A stretch of DNA of 64,000 bases from Flavobacteriaceae bacterium R38 (GCA_009901575.1 WXYP01000001.1:682001-746000), one strand, 5' to 3'. Shown: positions 52,993-61,974, counted from the stretch's first letter. The notes: generated by a model from the letters alone, not told the origin. Program-made: numbers and translations.

Positions 52993-53884
52993 TCATCAAA
53001 TAATACATTTTAGCAAGAATAACATTTTGACAAGATCATTTAATCAATGGTTTTTCAGTATACTTTTTAGTTTAATTTGTCTGCCTTTTTACGGACAAGA
53101 GGCAAAAAATGAACCTGTTGAAATTTTGATATTAGGAACACTACATTTTAATCAGTTTCAAAATAAAACGTCAGAACAAACAGATTTCACAAGTCAATTA
53201 AGACAACAAGAGTTTTTAGAAGTTACCAAAAAATTAAAGATGTTTCATCCGGATGCTATTTTTGTCGAGAGAGAACCTAAAAATCAGAAACATATAGATA
53301 GCCTATATCAAATGAGAGATTTTGATTATACTACATTAAAAAATGGTGTAAGTGAGTTGTATCAAATAGGATTTAGACTAGCCAAATCGATTAATTTGAA
53401 GACAGTTTATGGAGTAGATTATTACGAAAGCGTTTCACAAGATTTGTTTGAAAAAGGAACAAACCTTCAAATATTTAAAGATTCATTAAAAGCTTTTCAG
53501 AATAAAGGAAGGTCGATTACCAGAAGTTTTTTAAAAGGAGAACGTACAATTCGAGAATTTTTGATCGAATTAAACCTTCCTGAAAATATCAAATTGTCGC
53601 ATAGATTACTTTTTAATACCCCGGCTTATGTAACTAACGGAAACTTTAAGAATGATAAGAATTTTGATGCTGTTGATCATACATATATTGGGGCCGAATA
53701 TATTTCTTTATTTTATGAGCGAAACTTGAAGATATATACCAACATATTAAATATCCAAAAACAAACCCATGCCAAGCGGATTGTCTTAATCATTGGTCAG
53801 GTACATGTTGGAGTTTTAAAAGAAATTATTGGAAATAATCCTAATTACAAAGTTATTTCTGCTAATAAATATTTAATGAAATAG
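52982..53884 (+). CDS. DUF5694-like (TraB/ChaN-type fold) secreted protein
   Basis: 300 residues starting at the ATG 52982, overlapping the serine hydrolase by 11 bases. An N-terminal signal (residues 20-40, FFSILFSLICLPFYG) is preceded by a long polar n-region. Motifs are LGTLHFNQF, FVEREPKN, YGVDYY and LIIGQVHVGVL, the His/Glu set of the TraB/TIKI/DUF5694 superfamily, which includes metalloproteases and haem-binding ChaN-like proteins. Activity is unproven. It completes a three-gene overlapping set with its neighbours, probably one transcript. A bidirectional hairpin follows. Confidence 0.8.
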   Translation: MQNNHQIIHFSKNNILTRSFNQWFFSILFSLICLPFYGQEAKNEPVEILILGTLHFNQFQNKTSEQTDFTSQLRQQEFLEVTKKLKMFHPDAIFVEREPKNQKHIDSLYQMRDFDYTTLKNGVSELYQIGFRLAKSINLKTVYGVDYYESVSQDLFEKGTNLQIFKDSLKAFQNKGRSITRSFLKGERTIREFLIELNLPENIKLSHRLLFNTPAYVTNGNFKNDKNFDAVDHTYIGAEYISLFYERNLKIYTNILNIQKQTHAKRIVLIIGQVHVGVLKEIIGNNPNYKVISANKYLMK

Positions 53885-53945
53885 AGAAAAGAGAGTATCC
53901 TTGTTAATAGTATTTGTAAGCATATTTCATATCCTTTTTTAAATA

Positions 53946-53980
53946 GAAAAGCCCATTCAGATTTCTAAATGGACTTTAAT
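53946..53980. terminator. Bidirectional hairpin between DUF5694 and HmuY genes
   Basis: AAAG-C-CCATT (53948-53957) with AATGG-A-CTTT (53968-53977), one mismatch, loop of 10. T-rich on the minus-strand side (CTTTTCTATTTAAAAAAGG). It serves mainly the HmuY gene. Confidence 0.6.
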
Positions 53981-54017
53981 GTTCAGACTAATTAAATATG
54001 AAAAGATATTCTCCTTA

Positions 54018-54641
54018 TTAAAATGATGTTTGCCCTGCATTAGGATTGTATACATAATTAAATGTATAAAAACGAGCTGCATCAGATGAAGGATCTGGGC
54101 TTGAAGGTGCATTTTGATAATAGCTTAAAACTTCAACTTTAGCATACTTCCCGTCACGAGTTCTAAATACCAGTACTTTTCCGGGAATAGGAGTTATGAT
54201 ATTGGTCATGAAGTTATAATTATACCAGCCATTATCACTTCCTGTGGGTATTGCAAAAGAAGCATCACTATCCTGGTTAAATGTCAACCCTTCTGCACTG
54301 GTAACACTTGCAAATGTACCGTTAACAATTGCAACTCCTGCATTACCGTTACGTGCAGGCTCATCTGCTGTACCGGTTACATTACCTCCGTTTACTGCAA
54401 TAGTAGTACCTCGAAAAGCGATATCCCAGTCTGTATCACTTGTGGTAACAGCACCGGTTTCGAAATTGAATTTTGTAAATGGACCACCAATTGGGCCTTG
54501 TCCCTGTCCTCCGGTTTGAGGCGCCGGAAGATTAGTAAAACGTACAGATTGTACAGAATTTAAATCTGCTCCATCATCATCACTACTACACGATATTAGT
54601 AATAGACTCAAAGTAAAAAATAATAAACTGACTTTTTTCAT
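54018..54641 (-). CDS. HmuY-like haem-binding lipoprotein
   Basis: 207 residues, SPII signal (MKKVSLLFFTLSLLLISC) and an SSDDDGADLN tether. HmuY-type motifs are SVRFTNLPAPQTGG, TDWDIAFRGTTI, GKVLVFRTRDGKYAKVEVLSYY and FYTFNYVYNPN. HmuY binds haem at the cell surface and hands it to the TonB receptor HmuR. It lies 19 bases after the TonB receptor gene on the same strand, so they are cotranscribed. The classical Met/His haem ligands cannot be pinned down by eye. This is the basis for calling the locus haem-related. Confidence 0.85.
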   Translation of the reverse strand: MKKVSLLFFTLSLLLISCSSDDDGADLNSVQSVRFTNLPAPQTGGQGQGPIGGPFTKFNFETGAVTTSDTDWDIAFRGTTIAVNGGNVTGTADEPARNGNAGVAIVNGTFASVTSAEGLTFNQDSDASFAIPTGSDNGWYNYNFMTNIITPIPGKVLVFRTRDGKYAKVEVLSYYQNAPSSPDPSSDAARFYTFNYVYNPNAGQTSF

Positions 54642-54660
54642 TTTTGTTTGTATTTAAATA

Positions 54661-56745
54661 TTAGAATTGATAATTAATTTTTAGATATCCTTGTATACCT
54701 GGGAGTGTCGGGATATTTTCATCAGTATAATTGAATAGGTTATTGGCACCTGCCTGTAGCGTAAAGTGCTCATAAATTCTCTTACTTGCAGCTATATTTG
54801 TAGTCATAAAACCATCTACAAAGCTGGTATCATATGTATCGATTAATCCGTTACCATTTGTATCGAATAATACGTACTTGCTTCTGTATAAAACCCTCAG
54901 GTTAACATTTGCTTTCATTGTAGGCAGGTCATAAAAGACTTTGAAATTTGCATTATGCCTGGAGCGATTTACCAAACCAAAATAGTCAGAACGATTAACC
55001 AATACTGTTTGATTTGTTTGCGGATCACGTGCAAATACTTCTCCATTTTTTACCTGATCTTCCTTTGTTTTATCAAAAGCAAATAAAAGTTGGTATCCAC
55101 CACTAATATTTAAGTTTTTTATAAACCTGTAACTGGTATTAAGTTCCAGACCAGTAGTGTATATTTCATCAAAATTGACATAGCTGAATACGTTTTGACC
55201 ATTAGTTTTTCTTGCAATGATTCTGGTATCAATTAAGTTGGAAAAGTCATTTCTAAAGAAATTGATTTCAGAATTCCATTTTCCTTTTCTGTAAGTTGCT
55301 CCTATATTATAACCGATAGAGCTTTCTGCTTCAAGCGGATCTTCCAAATCACTATTAGACACAACAACATCCAGAATCTGCCCCAATTGCTGAAGCTCCT
55401 GGAGCCTTGCAATTGCAACATTGTATCCTAATACTGTATACCCCACGGCAGAATTTGTAAAATCAAAATACAATTGTCTGAAATCTGGTGCCTTAAAACC
55501 ATAGCCAACAGATACTTTTGTGGCCAGGTAGTCATTAATACGGTAACGAACCGCCAGTTTAGGACTCAATTGATTGCTGTATTCAGAATGATTGTCAAAT
55601 CGAACTCCAGCTATTACATTTAGCCTGTCAAGAAGATTGATATCGTATTGTGCATATAGGTATTGAGAATTGAAATTGACTCTTTCATCAAAAAAAGTAC
55701 GATCTAGCTCATCGTATTGAAAACCAGCTCCAGAGGTTAGCTTGCTGTTATTTTTAAAAGTATAAGTACCTCGTATTTCAGGCCTGAAAAGTTTTTGATC
55801 AAAATCACTATCATTTAAAATATTATTAGAGATAGGATCTAAAAGCTTTTCGTTTGCTGTATAATTAGTATAATATAATTCATAAGAGGCCGACAAGTTT
55901 TCTTGCCATTCGTGATCTAACCTCATATGTGCATTCCACTCCCTTTCTTTACTGTCTCCTTCAAACTGGGTATTGTTAAATACAAATCCAGCATCTTGTA
56001 CTTGATCATAGAACCTGGCAGAGGAGAATAATGATAATTTATCTGAGAGATCGTAATACAATCTCCCGTTTAATGTATAATTCTCAAAAGGATTTACTGT
56101 TTGTCCGTCTGCATCCGGATTCAAATCGTATCCTTCACTGGAAAAGCGATTGGCAAAGAAGGCGTAACGGAATTTATCTTTACCTTGTTTGATATCGAAG
56201 TTGATATCCTGTTGCGTAAAACTACCTATCCTGTAAGAAGTGTTACCGGTCAAATCCTGGCTTTCCGGTTTTTCGGTAATAATATTTATGACACCTCCCA
56301 GGGCCTCAGAACCGTATAAACTACTCGATGGCCCCTTTACAACTTCAATTTGTTTGATATTACCTACAGTAAGTCTACTCAGATCAAAATTACCGGAGCG
56401 ACGGCCTACAAGAGGAACACCATCTATAAGTATTAAAATATAGTCTGAAGCTATACCCTGTATTTGAACTCCTTCAAAACCACTCTGATCGGCTACCGTG
56501 ATGATACCGGTTTGTTCATTTAATATTTCATTCAAACGGACAGTTCCTGAGGTTGCTATAGTGTTCTGTGTTACTAAAGAAACAGGTAAAGGCAAAGACG
56601 AAAGTTGACGCACAGTTCTGGTTGCAGTTAGTACTACTTCTGGTATTCTTGTGACTTTGGTTGTATCTCTCTCGGTTTGTTGTGATTGTACATTAAAAAA
56701 ACTGGTTAAAATTATAATATTGATTATTAGTTGTTTATGGTTCAT
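54661..56745 (-). CDS. TonB-dependent outer-membrane receptor (haem/siderophore class)
   Basis: 694 residues from the ATG at 56745, which gives a signal peptide (MNHKQLIINIIILTSFFNVQSQ); an upstream in-frame codon at 56775 is less likely. Typical elements: TonB-box-like region before EVVLTATRT, plug domain with GVQIQGIASDYILILIDGVPLVGRRSG and YGSEALGGVINIIT, and a 22-strand barrel with a C-terminal Phe. The substrate is probably haem given the cotranscribed HmuY-like gene, but a siderophore is possible. It is divergent from the DUF6607 operon; the -7 element TATATTTG is at 56780-56773. Confidence 0.93.
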   Translation of the reverse strand: MNHKQLIINIIILTSFFNVQSQQTERDTTKVTRIPEVVLTATRTVRQLSSLPLPVSLVTQNTIATSGTVRLNEILNEQTGIITVADQSGFEGVQIQGIASDYILILIDGVPLVGRRSGNFDLSRLTVGNIKQIEVVKGPSSSLYGSEALGGVINIITEKPESQDLTGNTSYRIGSFTQQDINFDIKQGKDKFRYAFFANRFSSEGYDLNPDADGQTVNPFENYTLNGRLYYDLSDKLSLFSSARFYDQVQDAGFVFNNTQFEGDSKEREWNAHMRLDHEWQENLSASYELYYTNYTANEKLLDPISNNILNDSDFDQKLFRPEIRGTYTFKNNSKLTSGAGFQYDELDRTFFDERVNFNSQYLYAQYDINLLDRLNVIAGVRFDNHSEYSNQLSPKLAVRYRINDYLATKVSVGYGFKAPDFRQLYFDFTNSAVGYTVLGYNVAIARLQELQQLGQILDVVVSNSDLEDPLEAESSIGYNIGATYRKGKWNSEINFFRNDFSNLIDTRIIARKTNGQNVFSYVNFDEIYTTGLELNTSYRFIKNLNISGGYQLLFAFDKTKEDQVKNGEVFARDPQTNQTVLVNRSDYFGLVNRSRHNANFKVFYDLPTMKANVNLRVLYRSKYVLFDTNGNGLIDTYDTSFVDGFMTTNIAASKRIYEHFTLQAGANNLFNYTDENIPTLPGIQGYLKINYQF

Positions 56746-56749
56746 TTTG

Positions 56750-56766
56750 TTTAGAATGATTCTTAA
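56750..56766. promoter_or_regulatory. Iron-box-like palindrome at the TonB receptor start
   Basis: TTTAGAA-TGA-TTCTTAA, arms matching at six of seven positions, around the expected receptor transcription start. The same TTTAGAAT core recurs at 56794-56801. A Fur-type site is possible; factor not proven. Confidence 0.4.
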
Positions 56767-56772
56767 TAATTG

Positions 56773-56780
56773 CAAATATA
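56773..56780 (-). promoter_or_regulatory. -7 element of the TonB receptor / HmuY operon
   Basis: TATATTTG on the minus strand, exact TAnnTTTG, 28 bases before the ATG at 56745. The -33 position falls in the palindrome at 56786-56802. Confidence 0.5.
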
Positions 56781-56785
56781 TAAAC

Positions 56786-56802
56786 TATTCTTATTTAGAA
56801 TA
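56786..56802. promoter_or_regulatory. Shared palindrome between the two divergent promoters
   Basis: TATTCT-TATTT-AGAATA, perfect 6-bp arms, spacer 5. It covers the -33 region of both the TonB receptor promoter (-7 at 56773-56780) and the DUF6607 promoter (-7 at 56815-56822), an ideal position for one repressor to control both operons. A Fur-family or haem-responsive regulator is a reasonable guess. Confidence 0.5.
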
Positions 56803-56814
56803 AATAAAAATAAC

Positions 56815-56822
56815 TATTTTTG
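56815..56822 (+). promoter_or_regulatory. -7 element of the DUF6607-to-DUF6686 operon
   Basis: TATTTTTG fits TAnnTTTG, 32 bases before the ATG at 56854; the -33 region overlaps the palindrome at 56786-56802. Confidence 0.5.
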
Positions 56823-56853
56823 TATCCGAATTAATAAATCAATTTATCAAACC

Positions 56854-57756
56854 ATGAAAACAACAATTTCAGTACTATTTACTTTTTTAATGATTTTTTC
56901 TGCTGAAGCTCAAAGCAAGAAAAAGAAGGATATTGAAGCCATAAAAAAAATGTGCGGCTGTTTTGAGGTGACCTTTAATTTTGCTGAAACTTTTAATTAT
57001 AGCAGTGATTCTTTATATAAACCATCTAAGACCAAAACAGATAAAGGATTGGAATGGGCACAGTTGGTTGTAGATCAAAACGATAAAATTTCTATACAAC
57101 ATCTATTACAGGTAGGTAATCCATCAGAACCATATATAGTAAAACACTGGAGACAAGATTGGTTATATGAAAACACAGATTTTTATATGTATAACGCAGA
57201 TAATAACTGGAAATACACACAAAAACCTAAAGCTGCTGTGAAAGGACAGTGGACTCAAAAAGTTTTTCAGGTAGACGACAGTCCGAGGTATGAAGGATCC
57301 GCAACCTGGGTTCATATAGATGGTAAAAGTTTTTGGGAAAACAAAACAGATGCTCCATTACCAAGAAGAGAATATACTACAAGAAGTGATTATAATTTAA
57401 CAGTAAGAGGAAACAGGCATGAAACTACCAATTATGGCTGGGTACATGATCAGGATAATGATAAAGTAGTTCGTGAAAACGGGAAAGACGACATTTTGGT
57501 TGCTAAAGAAAAAGGATACAACACCTATGTTAAAGTTGATGATAGCAGATGTGCAGCTGCAGCAAAATGGTGGAAAAAACATTACGACAAGTGGGGGATG
57601 GTTAGAGCTAAATGGAGTGAAGTTTATAACCGTAAAAAAGACCTGTCTTTGGAACCTAAAGTAGACAATAAAGCATTGTACAAGCATCTTTTTTCTGATG
57701 AGTATCAATCAGAAGAAAAAATTAATACTGTTATAGAATCCTTCGTAAAAAAATAA
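56854..57756 (+). CDS. DUF6607-family secreted protein, haem/iron operon
   Basis: 300 residues from the ATG at 56854 (signal MKTTISVLFTFLMIFSAEAQ); an in-frame ATG at 56770 would extend into the receptor promoter region. The mature part begins KKKKDIEAIKKMCGCFEVTFNFAETF, where the Cys pair CGCF is a DUF6607 hallmark, and contains QKVFQVDDSPRYEGSATWVH and a Trp-rich tail (AAAAKWWKKHYDKWG). The fold is unknown; many aromatic residues would suit a haem or lipid ligand. It is first in a five-gene operon with short spacers (5, 1, 18 and 12 bases between successive genes). Confidence 0.8.
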   Translation: MKTTISVLFTFLMIFSAEAQSKKKKDIEAIKKMCGCFEVTFNFAETFNYSSDSLYKPSKTKTDKGLEWAQLVVDQNDKISIQHLLQVGNPSEPYIVKHWRQDWLYENTDFYMYNADNNWKYTQKPKAAVKGQWTQKVFQVDDSPRYEGSATWVHIDGKSFWENKTDAPLPRREYTTRSDYNLTVRGNRHETTNYGWVHDQDNDKVVRENGKDDILVAKEKGYNTYVKVDDSRCAAAAKWWKKHYDKWGMVRAKWSEVYNRKKDLSLEPKVDNKALYKHLFSDEYQSEEKINTVIESFVKK

Positions 57757-57761
57757 TTGAA

Positions 57762-59261
57762 ATGAATTATTTAAGAAAGAATATATTTTTAGTCATTGTT
57801 TTGATAGTTACCCTTGGTTTTAGCCAGGAAAACAATGCCTTTTGGGACCGTACATTTTGGAAATCTAATCCTGATATAACTGAAATTGATAAAAAAATTG
57901 CAGAAGGGAATGATGTTAGTGCTTTAAATCCGAATGCCTTTGATGCTGTTACGTATGCACTATTAGAAAAAGTTGATAATAAGACAATTAAGTATTTATT
58001 AAGCAAAAAAGGAAATGGAGTTAATAAATTAACACATGACGGTAGAACTTATATTTTTTGGGCAGCTTACAGGGATAACCTGGAAATGATGAAATACCTC
58101 GTAAGTAAAGGAGCCAGAACAGATGTAATAGATAGTCATGGCTATTCAGTAATCAACTTTGCAGCTGTAACCGGACAATTGAATACTGAGATATACGATT
58201 TCTGTATTGCTAACGGAGCCGATATTAAAAATGAGAAAAATCACGATGGGGCCAATGCATTATTGTTAATCGCTCCTTTTCTTACAGATTATGAATTAGT
58301 AACCTATTTTGTTGATAAAGGGATAGATTTACTGAGTACAGATGATCAGGGAAACGGTATTTTTAATTATGCTGCAAAAAAAGGAAATCAGAAGATGATG
58401 AACCTCCTGATCAAAAAAGGAGTTCCGTATAAAAATTTGAATAGAGAAGGAGGTAATGCTATGATCTTTGCCAGCCAGGGAACCAGGGGAAGTTCTAATA
58501 CCTTAGAAGCCTATAAATATCTTGAAAGCCTGGGAATCAAAGCTAATGTAACTACAGATAAAGGGATTACTCCGTTACATGCCTTGTCTTACAGAAACAA
58601 AGATACTTCTATTTTTAAATACTTTTTGAGTAAAGGCGTAGATATAAATCAGCCAAACGAAGAAGGAAATACTGTGTTTTTGAATGCTGCGTACCTGAAT
58701 AATTTAGAGATTGTTTCACTTTTGGCAGAGCATGTGACCGATATTAATCATAAAAATAAAGAAGGTAAGACCGCATTAATGTTGGCAGTATCTCGTAATA
58801 ACCTGGAGGTGGTTAATTATTTGTTGGATAAAGGAGCAGATCTTTTTGCTAAAGATGCAGAAGGAAATACACTTTCTTACTACCTGTTAAATGCTTTTAA
58901 TGCTAAAAGAACAAAAGCCTTTGAAGAAAAACTTACCGCATTACAGGAAAAAGGATTTAAAGTTGCCAAAAAACAATCTGGAGGAAATACGCTTTACCAT
59001 CTTGCAGCTAAGAAGAATGATTTGGCATTATTAAAGAGAGTAAGCGCTTTTAATATCCCTGTTAATACGGTTAATCAAGATGGGTATACAGCATTGCATA
59101 TTGCAGCAATGAAATCTGATAATGACAATATTCTGAAATACCTAATTGCTAAGGGAGCTGATAAAAATATCAAAACGAATTTTGATGAGTCAGTCTACGA
59201 TCTGGCAAACGAAAATGAACTATTACAAAAAAATGAAATAACGTTAAGCTTTTTGAAATAA
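57762..59261 (+). CDS. Secreted ankyrin-repeat protein
   Basis: 499 residues with a signal peptide (MNYLRKNIFLVIVLIVTLGFSQ) followed by about 12 ankyrin repeats of about 33 residues (repeat cores such as DGRTYIFWAAYRDNLEMMKYLVSKGA, KEGKTALMLAVSRNNLEVVNYLLDKGA and DGYTALHIAAMKSDNDNILKYLIAKGA). Ankyrin stacks bind partner proteins; periplasmic ones are unusual and point to a scaffold or chaperone for the DUF6607/DUF2271/PepSY proteins in this operon. Spacing is 5 bases after DUF6607 and 1 base before DUF2271. It has no catalytic residues. Confidence 0.88.
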   Translation: MNYLRKNIFLVIVLIVTLGFSQENNAFWDRTFWKSNPDITEIDKKIAEGNDVSALNPNAFDAVTYALLEKVDNKTIKYLLSKKGNGVNKLTHDGRTYIFWAAYRDNLEMMKYLVSKGARTDVIDSHGYSVINFAAVTGQLNTEIYDFCIANGADIKNEKNHDGANALLLIAPFLTDYELVTYFVDKGIDLLSTDDQGNGIFNYAAKKGNQKMMNLLIKKGVPYKNLNREGGNAMIFASQGTRGSSNTLEAYKYLESLGIKANVTTDKGITPLHALSYRNKDTSIFKYFLSKGVDINQPNEEGNTVFLNAAYLNNLEIVSLLAEHVTDINHKNKEGKTALMLAVSRNNLEVVNYLLDKGADLFAKDAEGNTLSYYLLNAFNAKRTKAFEEKLTALQEKGFKVAKKQSGGNTLYHLAAKKNDLALLKRVSAFNIPVNTVNQDGYTALHIAAMKSDNDNILKYLIAKGADKNIKTNFDESVYDLANENELLQKNEITLSFLK

Positions 59262-59262
59262 G

Positions 59263-59751
59263 ATGAAGACAGTTATAAAAAAGATTACAGCATTTGCTTT
59301 TTTAGCCCTTGTATTGGTAAGTTTTAAACGTTATGAAGAAACGGCCAGTTACAAATGCCTCATTCAAATGATCAACTATAAAGGAGAAGGAGCCTATCTA
59401 GTTGTGTCACTAATGAATGCAGAAAGAGATTATGAAGAAACTCTGTATGTACAGGGAAAAGATAAAGAATGGTATAGTGAAATTACAGAATGGTGGAAGT
59501 TCTATGGGAAAAGACGTCCGGATATCGATGCCATTTCGGGAGCTACTATAAGTGGTGGCGAACGTACGATTAGCGTCTTGAAAATACCTGTTGATAAAAT
59601 AGACAAAGGATATAGTATTCGGTTTGAAACAGCTGTAGAAGATCAGGAATATTACACAAATGATATCCAATTTGAGCTTACTACAGAAAACCTGAAAAAG
59701 AAAATGGAAGGGAAGGGTTTTATACGATACATACGTATGTTACCTCAATAA
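59263..59751 (+). CDS. DUF2271 protein with ApbE flavinylation motif
   Basis: 162 residues with an N-terminal signal (MKTVIKKITAFAFLALVLVS). The domain has GEGAYLVVSLMNAERDYEETLYVQGKDKEWYSEITEWWKF and, at residues 89-95, DAISGAT, which matches the ApbE motif D-x-x-S-G-A-T with Thr95 as the predicted covalent FMN site. In the family, DUF2271 proteins sit next to PepSY-type membrane reductases and are proposed periplasmic electron acceptors. The gene is 1 base after the ankyrin gene and 18 bases before the PepSY reductase. No apbE gene lies in this window. Confidence 0.85.
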   Translation: MKTVIKKITAFAFLALVLVSFKRYEETASYKCLIQMINYKGEGAYLVVSLMNAERDYEETLYVQGKDKEWYSEITEWWKFYGKRRPDIDAISGATISGGERTISVLKIPVDKIDKGYSIRFETAVEDQEYYTNDIQFELTTENLKKKMEGKGFIRYIRMLPQ

Positions 59752-59769
59752 CAATCGCATGATAACCTT

Positions 59770-61962
59770 ATGACTGTTTCTATCTGGAGGTATAGCCATA
59801 TGATACTTGCCATAGTATCTTCTCTTTTTTTAACTCTAGCATCTCTTACAGGAATAGTATTAGCATTTGAACCTATATCAAACGCAATACAACCTTATGC
59901 TATAGAAGAAATCAAAGAGATATCTGTTGCCCAGGCTGTGACAGTTCTTAAGGAACGATATGATGAGGTATTTACGTTAGAGGTTGATGAAAATGATTTT
60001 GTAACGGCCTCTGTAATAACGGAAGAAGGTAACATTGAAAATATCTATGTGCATCCTGTTTCAGGAGAGAAACTGGCTGTTGTAAAAGAAAAAGCACCAA
60101 TCTTTACTTTTGTTACAAATTTGCACAGATCCTTATTTCTGAAAAGTATTGGTCGATTTTTTGTAGGACTGTTTTCCTTTTTACTCTGTCTTATTGCAGT
60201 TACAGGTTTTTTTCTATTGATTAAGCGACAAGGAGGGTGGAAAAAACTCTTTTCAAAAATTCATAAAGATTATTTTGAATTGCGATATCACGCAATCCTG
60301 AGCAGATGGTTTATCATACCTATTGTAATTATAGCCGGAACAGGAGTTTACCTTTCTGCCGAAAAGTTTTCTCTGTTGCCTATAGATGATATTGAACATT
60401 CTGTAGAAACAGATGACCAACAAGTTTATGAAAAACACCTTTTAAACGAACTCCCTGTTTTTAGAGATACCCCATTAAACAGTGTACGTAAAATATCTTT
60501 TCCGTTTTCAGATGACACAGAAGACTTTTATCAAGTAGAATTCAAAGACAAAGAAATACTGGTACATCAATATACAGGTACTATTGTAAGTGAGATGAAT
60601 TATCCGTTGGTTAAGATAATGACAGATCTTAGTTTGCTATTGCATACGGGGCGTGGGAGTATATTATGGTCAATAATTTTACTGATTACTACTGGCACTA
60701 TTCTTTTCTTTATGTATTCAGGATTTGTAATGATAATGAAGAGAAAGAAAAAAGTAAAAACCACAAAACAGTATAAAACTAAAGATGAATGTGAATTTAT
60801 CATTCTCGTTGGTTCAGAAACCGGGAGTACTTATAACTTTGCCAGGTTATTGTATAATGCTCTGATAGAGGCCGGACAAAATGTTTTTATTGCAGATCTT
60901 AACACCTATACGACCTATCAAAAAGCGAAATACTTTATAGTATTGACAGCTACTTACGGAGAGGGGGAAGCAACTACCAATGCACGGAAATTTGAACATA
61001 AATTTTCTATGATAACACCAGTTAGTGAAATGAATTTTGCTGTTGTTGGTTTTGGATCTCTTGAATATCTGGATTTTTGTAAATATGCTATTAAAGTAGA
61101 TGGATTATTACACGGTAACTCAAAATTTAAACCTGTTTTACCATTGTATAAAATTGATAATCAGTCCTCAGAAGCTTTTGATGATTGGGTACAGCAATGG
61201 ACTTCTCGTATAGGCATCAATCTCAATATAGAAACTTTTGAGCAGGATAGAAGAACGATAAAATTCAAAGTATTGAATACTCCTTCTGTTAATTCGGATA
61301 ATACGTTTTTATTGAACCTTCTTCCTCAGGAGAAAATAAAATTTCAATCAGGAGATTTACTTGCTATCCGACCAGAAAAAGATGCTAAAGAACGTTTGTA
61401 TTCAGTTTCTAAAATAGGAAATGAAATCCTTTTAAGCGTTAAAAAACATGAATTAGGATTATGCTCTACATATTTAAGCAAACTCAAAGAAAATGAATTA
61501 CTGGAAGGTGTGATAAAAACCAATAAAGAATTTCACTTCCCAAAACAGGTATCAGAAATCATTTTTATCAGTAACGGAACCGGTATTGCTCCTTTTCTGG
61601 GAATGATCCATGAAAATTTAAATAGGAGAAAAGTGTATTTATATTGGGGAGGCCGCACGCCTGACTCTTTTCGTGTATATAAAGACTTTGTTGGTAGAGG
61701 AAAGTTAACAAAGCAATTGGATCATATAAAAATTGCATATTCTCAGGAAAATGATAATAAAGAATATGTCCAGAATTTAATACTGAAAGATACCAGTTTG
61801 ATATCATCCGTTTTGGAAAGAGGAGGAACAATTATGATATGCGGATCGCTAAAAATGCAAAAAGGAGTACTCGATGTTCTGGAAGAGGTCGTAATGATGA
61901 AACTTAATAAGATGTTGAGCGATTTTGAAGACCGGGGACAATTAAAAATGGACTGCTATTAA
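59770..61962 (+). CDS. PepSY-transmembrane flavodoxin reductase (NAD(P)H to periplasm electron transfer)
   Basis: 730-residue multidomain membrane protein. N-terminal PepSY/TM part (residues 1-325) has four helix blocks each with a conserved His: RYSH (His10), NLHRS (His119), LRYHA (His174), LLLHTG (His292), the pattern for two b-type haems. Residues 342-480 are flavodoxin (FMN; VGSETGST, TATYGEGEAT and VGFGSLEYLDF). Residues 500-730 are an FAD/NAD(P)H reductase like cytochrome P450 or sulfite reductase (ERLYSVS, SNGTGIAPFLGM, GGTIMICGSLKMQKGV). This predicts electrons from cytosolic NAD(P)H through FAD, FMN and haem to a periplasmic acceptor, probably the DUF2271 protein, for iron or haem reduction. 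Confidence 0.9.
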   Translation: MTVSIWRYSHMILAIVSSLFLTLASLTGIVLAFEPISNAIQPYAIEEIKEISVAQAVTVLKERYDEVFTLEVDENDFVTASVITEEGNIENIYVHPVSGEKLAVVKEKAPIFTFVTNLHRSLFLKSIGRFFVGLFSFLLCLIAVTGFFLLIKRQGGWKKLFSKIHKDYFELRYHAILSRWFIIPIVIIAGTGVYLSAEKFSLLPIDDIEHSVETDDQQVYEKHLLNELPVFRDTPLNSVRKISFPFSDDTEDFYQVEFKDKEILVHQYTGTIVSEMNYPLVKIMTDLSLLLHTGRGSILWSIILLITTGTILFFMYSGFVMIMKRKKKVKTTKQYKTKDECEFIILVGSETGSTYNFARLLYNALIEAGQNVFIADLNTYTTYQKAKYFIVLTATYGEGEATTNARKFEHKFSMITPVSEMNFAVVGFGSLEYLDFCKYAIKVDGLLHGNSKFKPVLPLYKIDNQSSEAFDDWVQQWTSRIGINLNIETFEQDRRTIKFKVLNTPSVNSDNTFLLNLLPQEKIKFQSGDLLAIRPEKDAKERLYSVSKIGNEILLSVKKHELGLCSTYLSKLKENELLEGVIKTNKEFHFPKQVSEIIFISNGTGIAPFLGMIHENLNRRKVYLYWGGRTPDSFRVYKDFVGRGKLTKQLDHIKIAYSQENDNKEYVQNLILKDTSLISSVLERGGTIMICGSLKMQKGVLDVLEEVVMMKLNKMLSDFEDRGQLKMDCY

Positions 61963-61974
61963 TAAATAATAATT

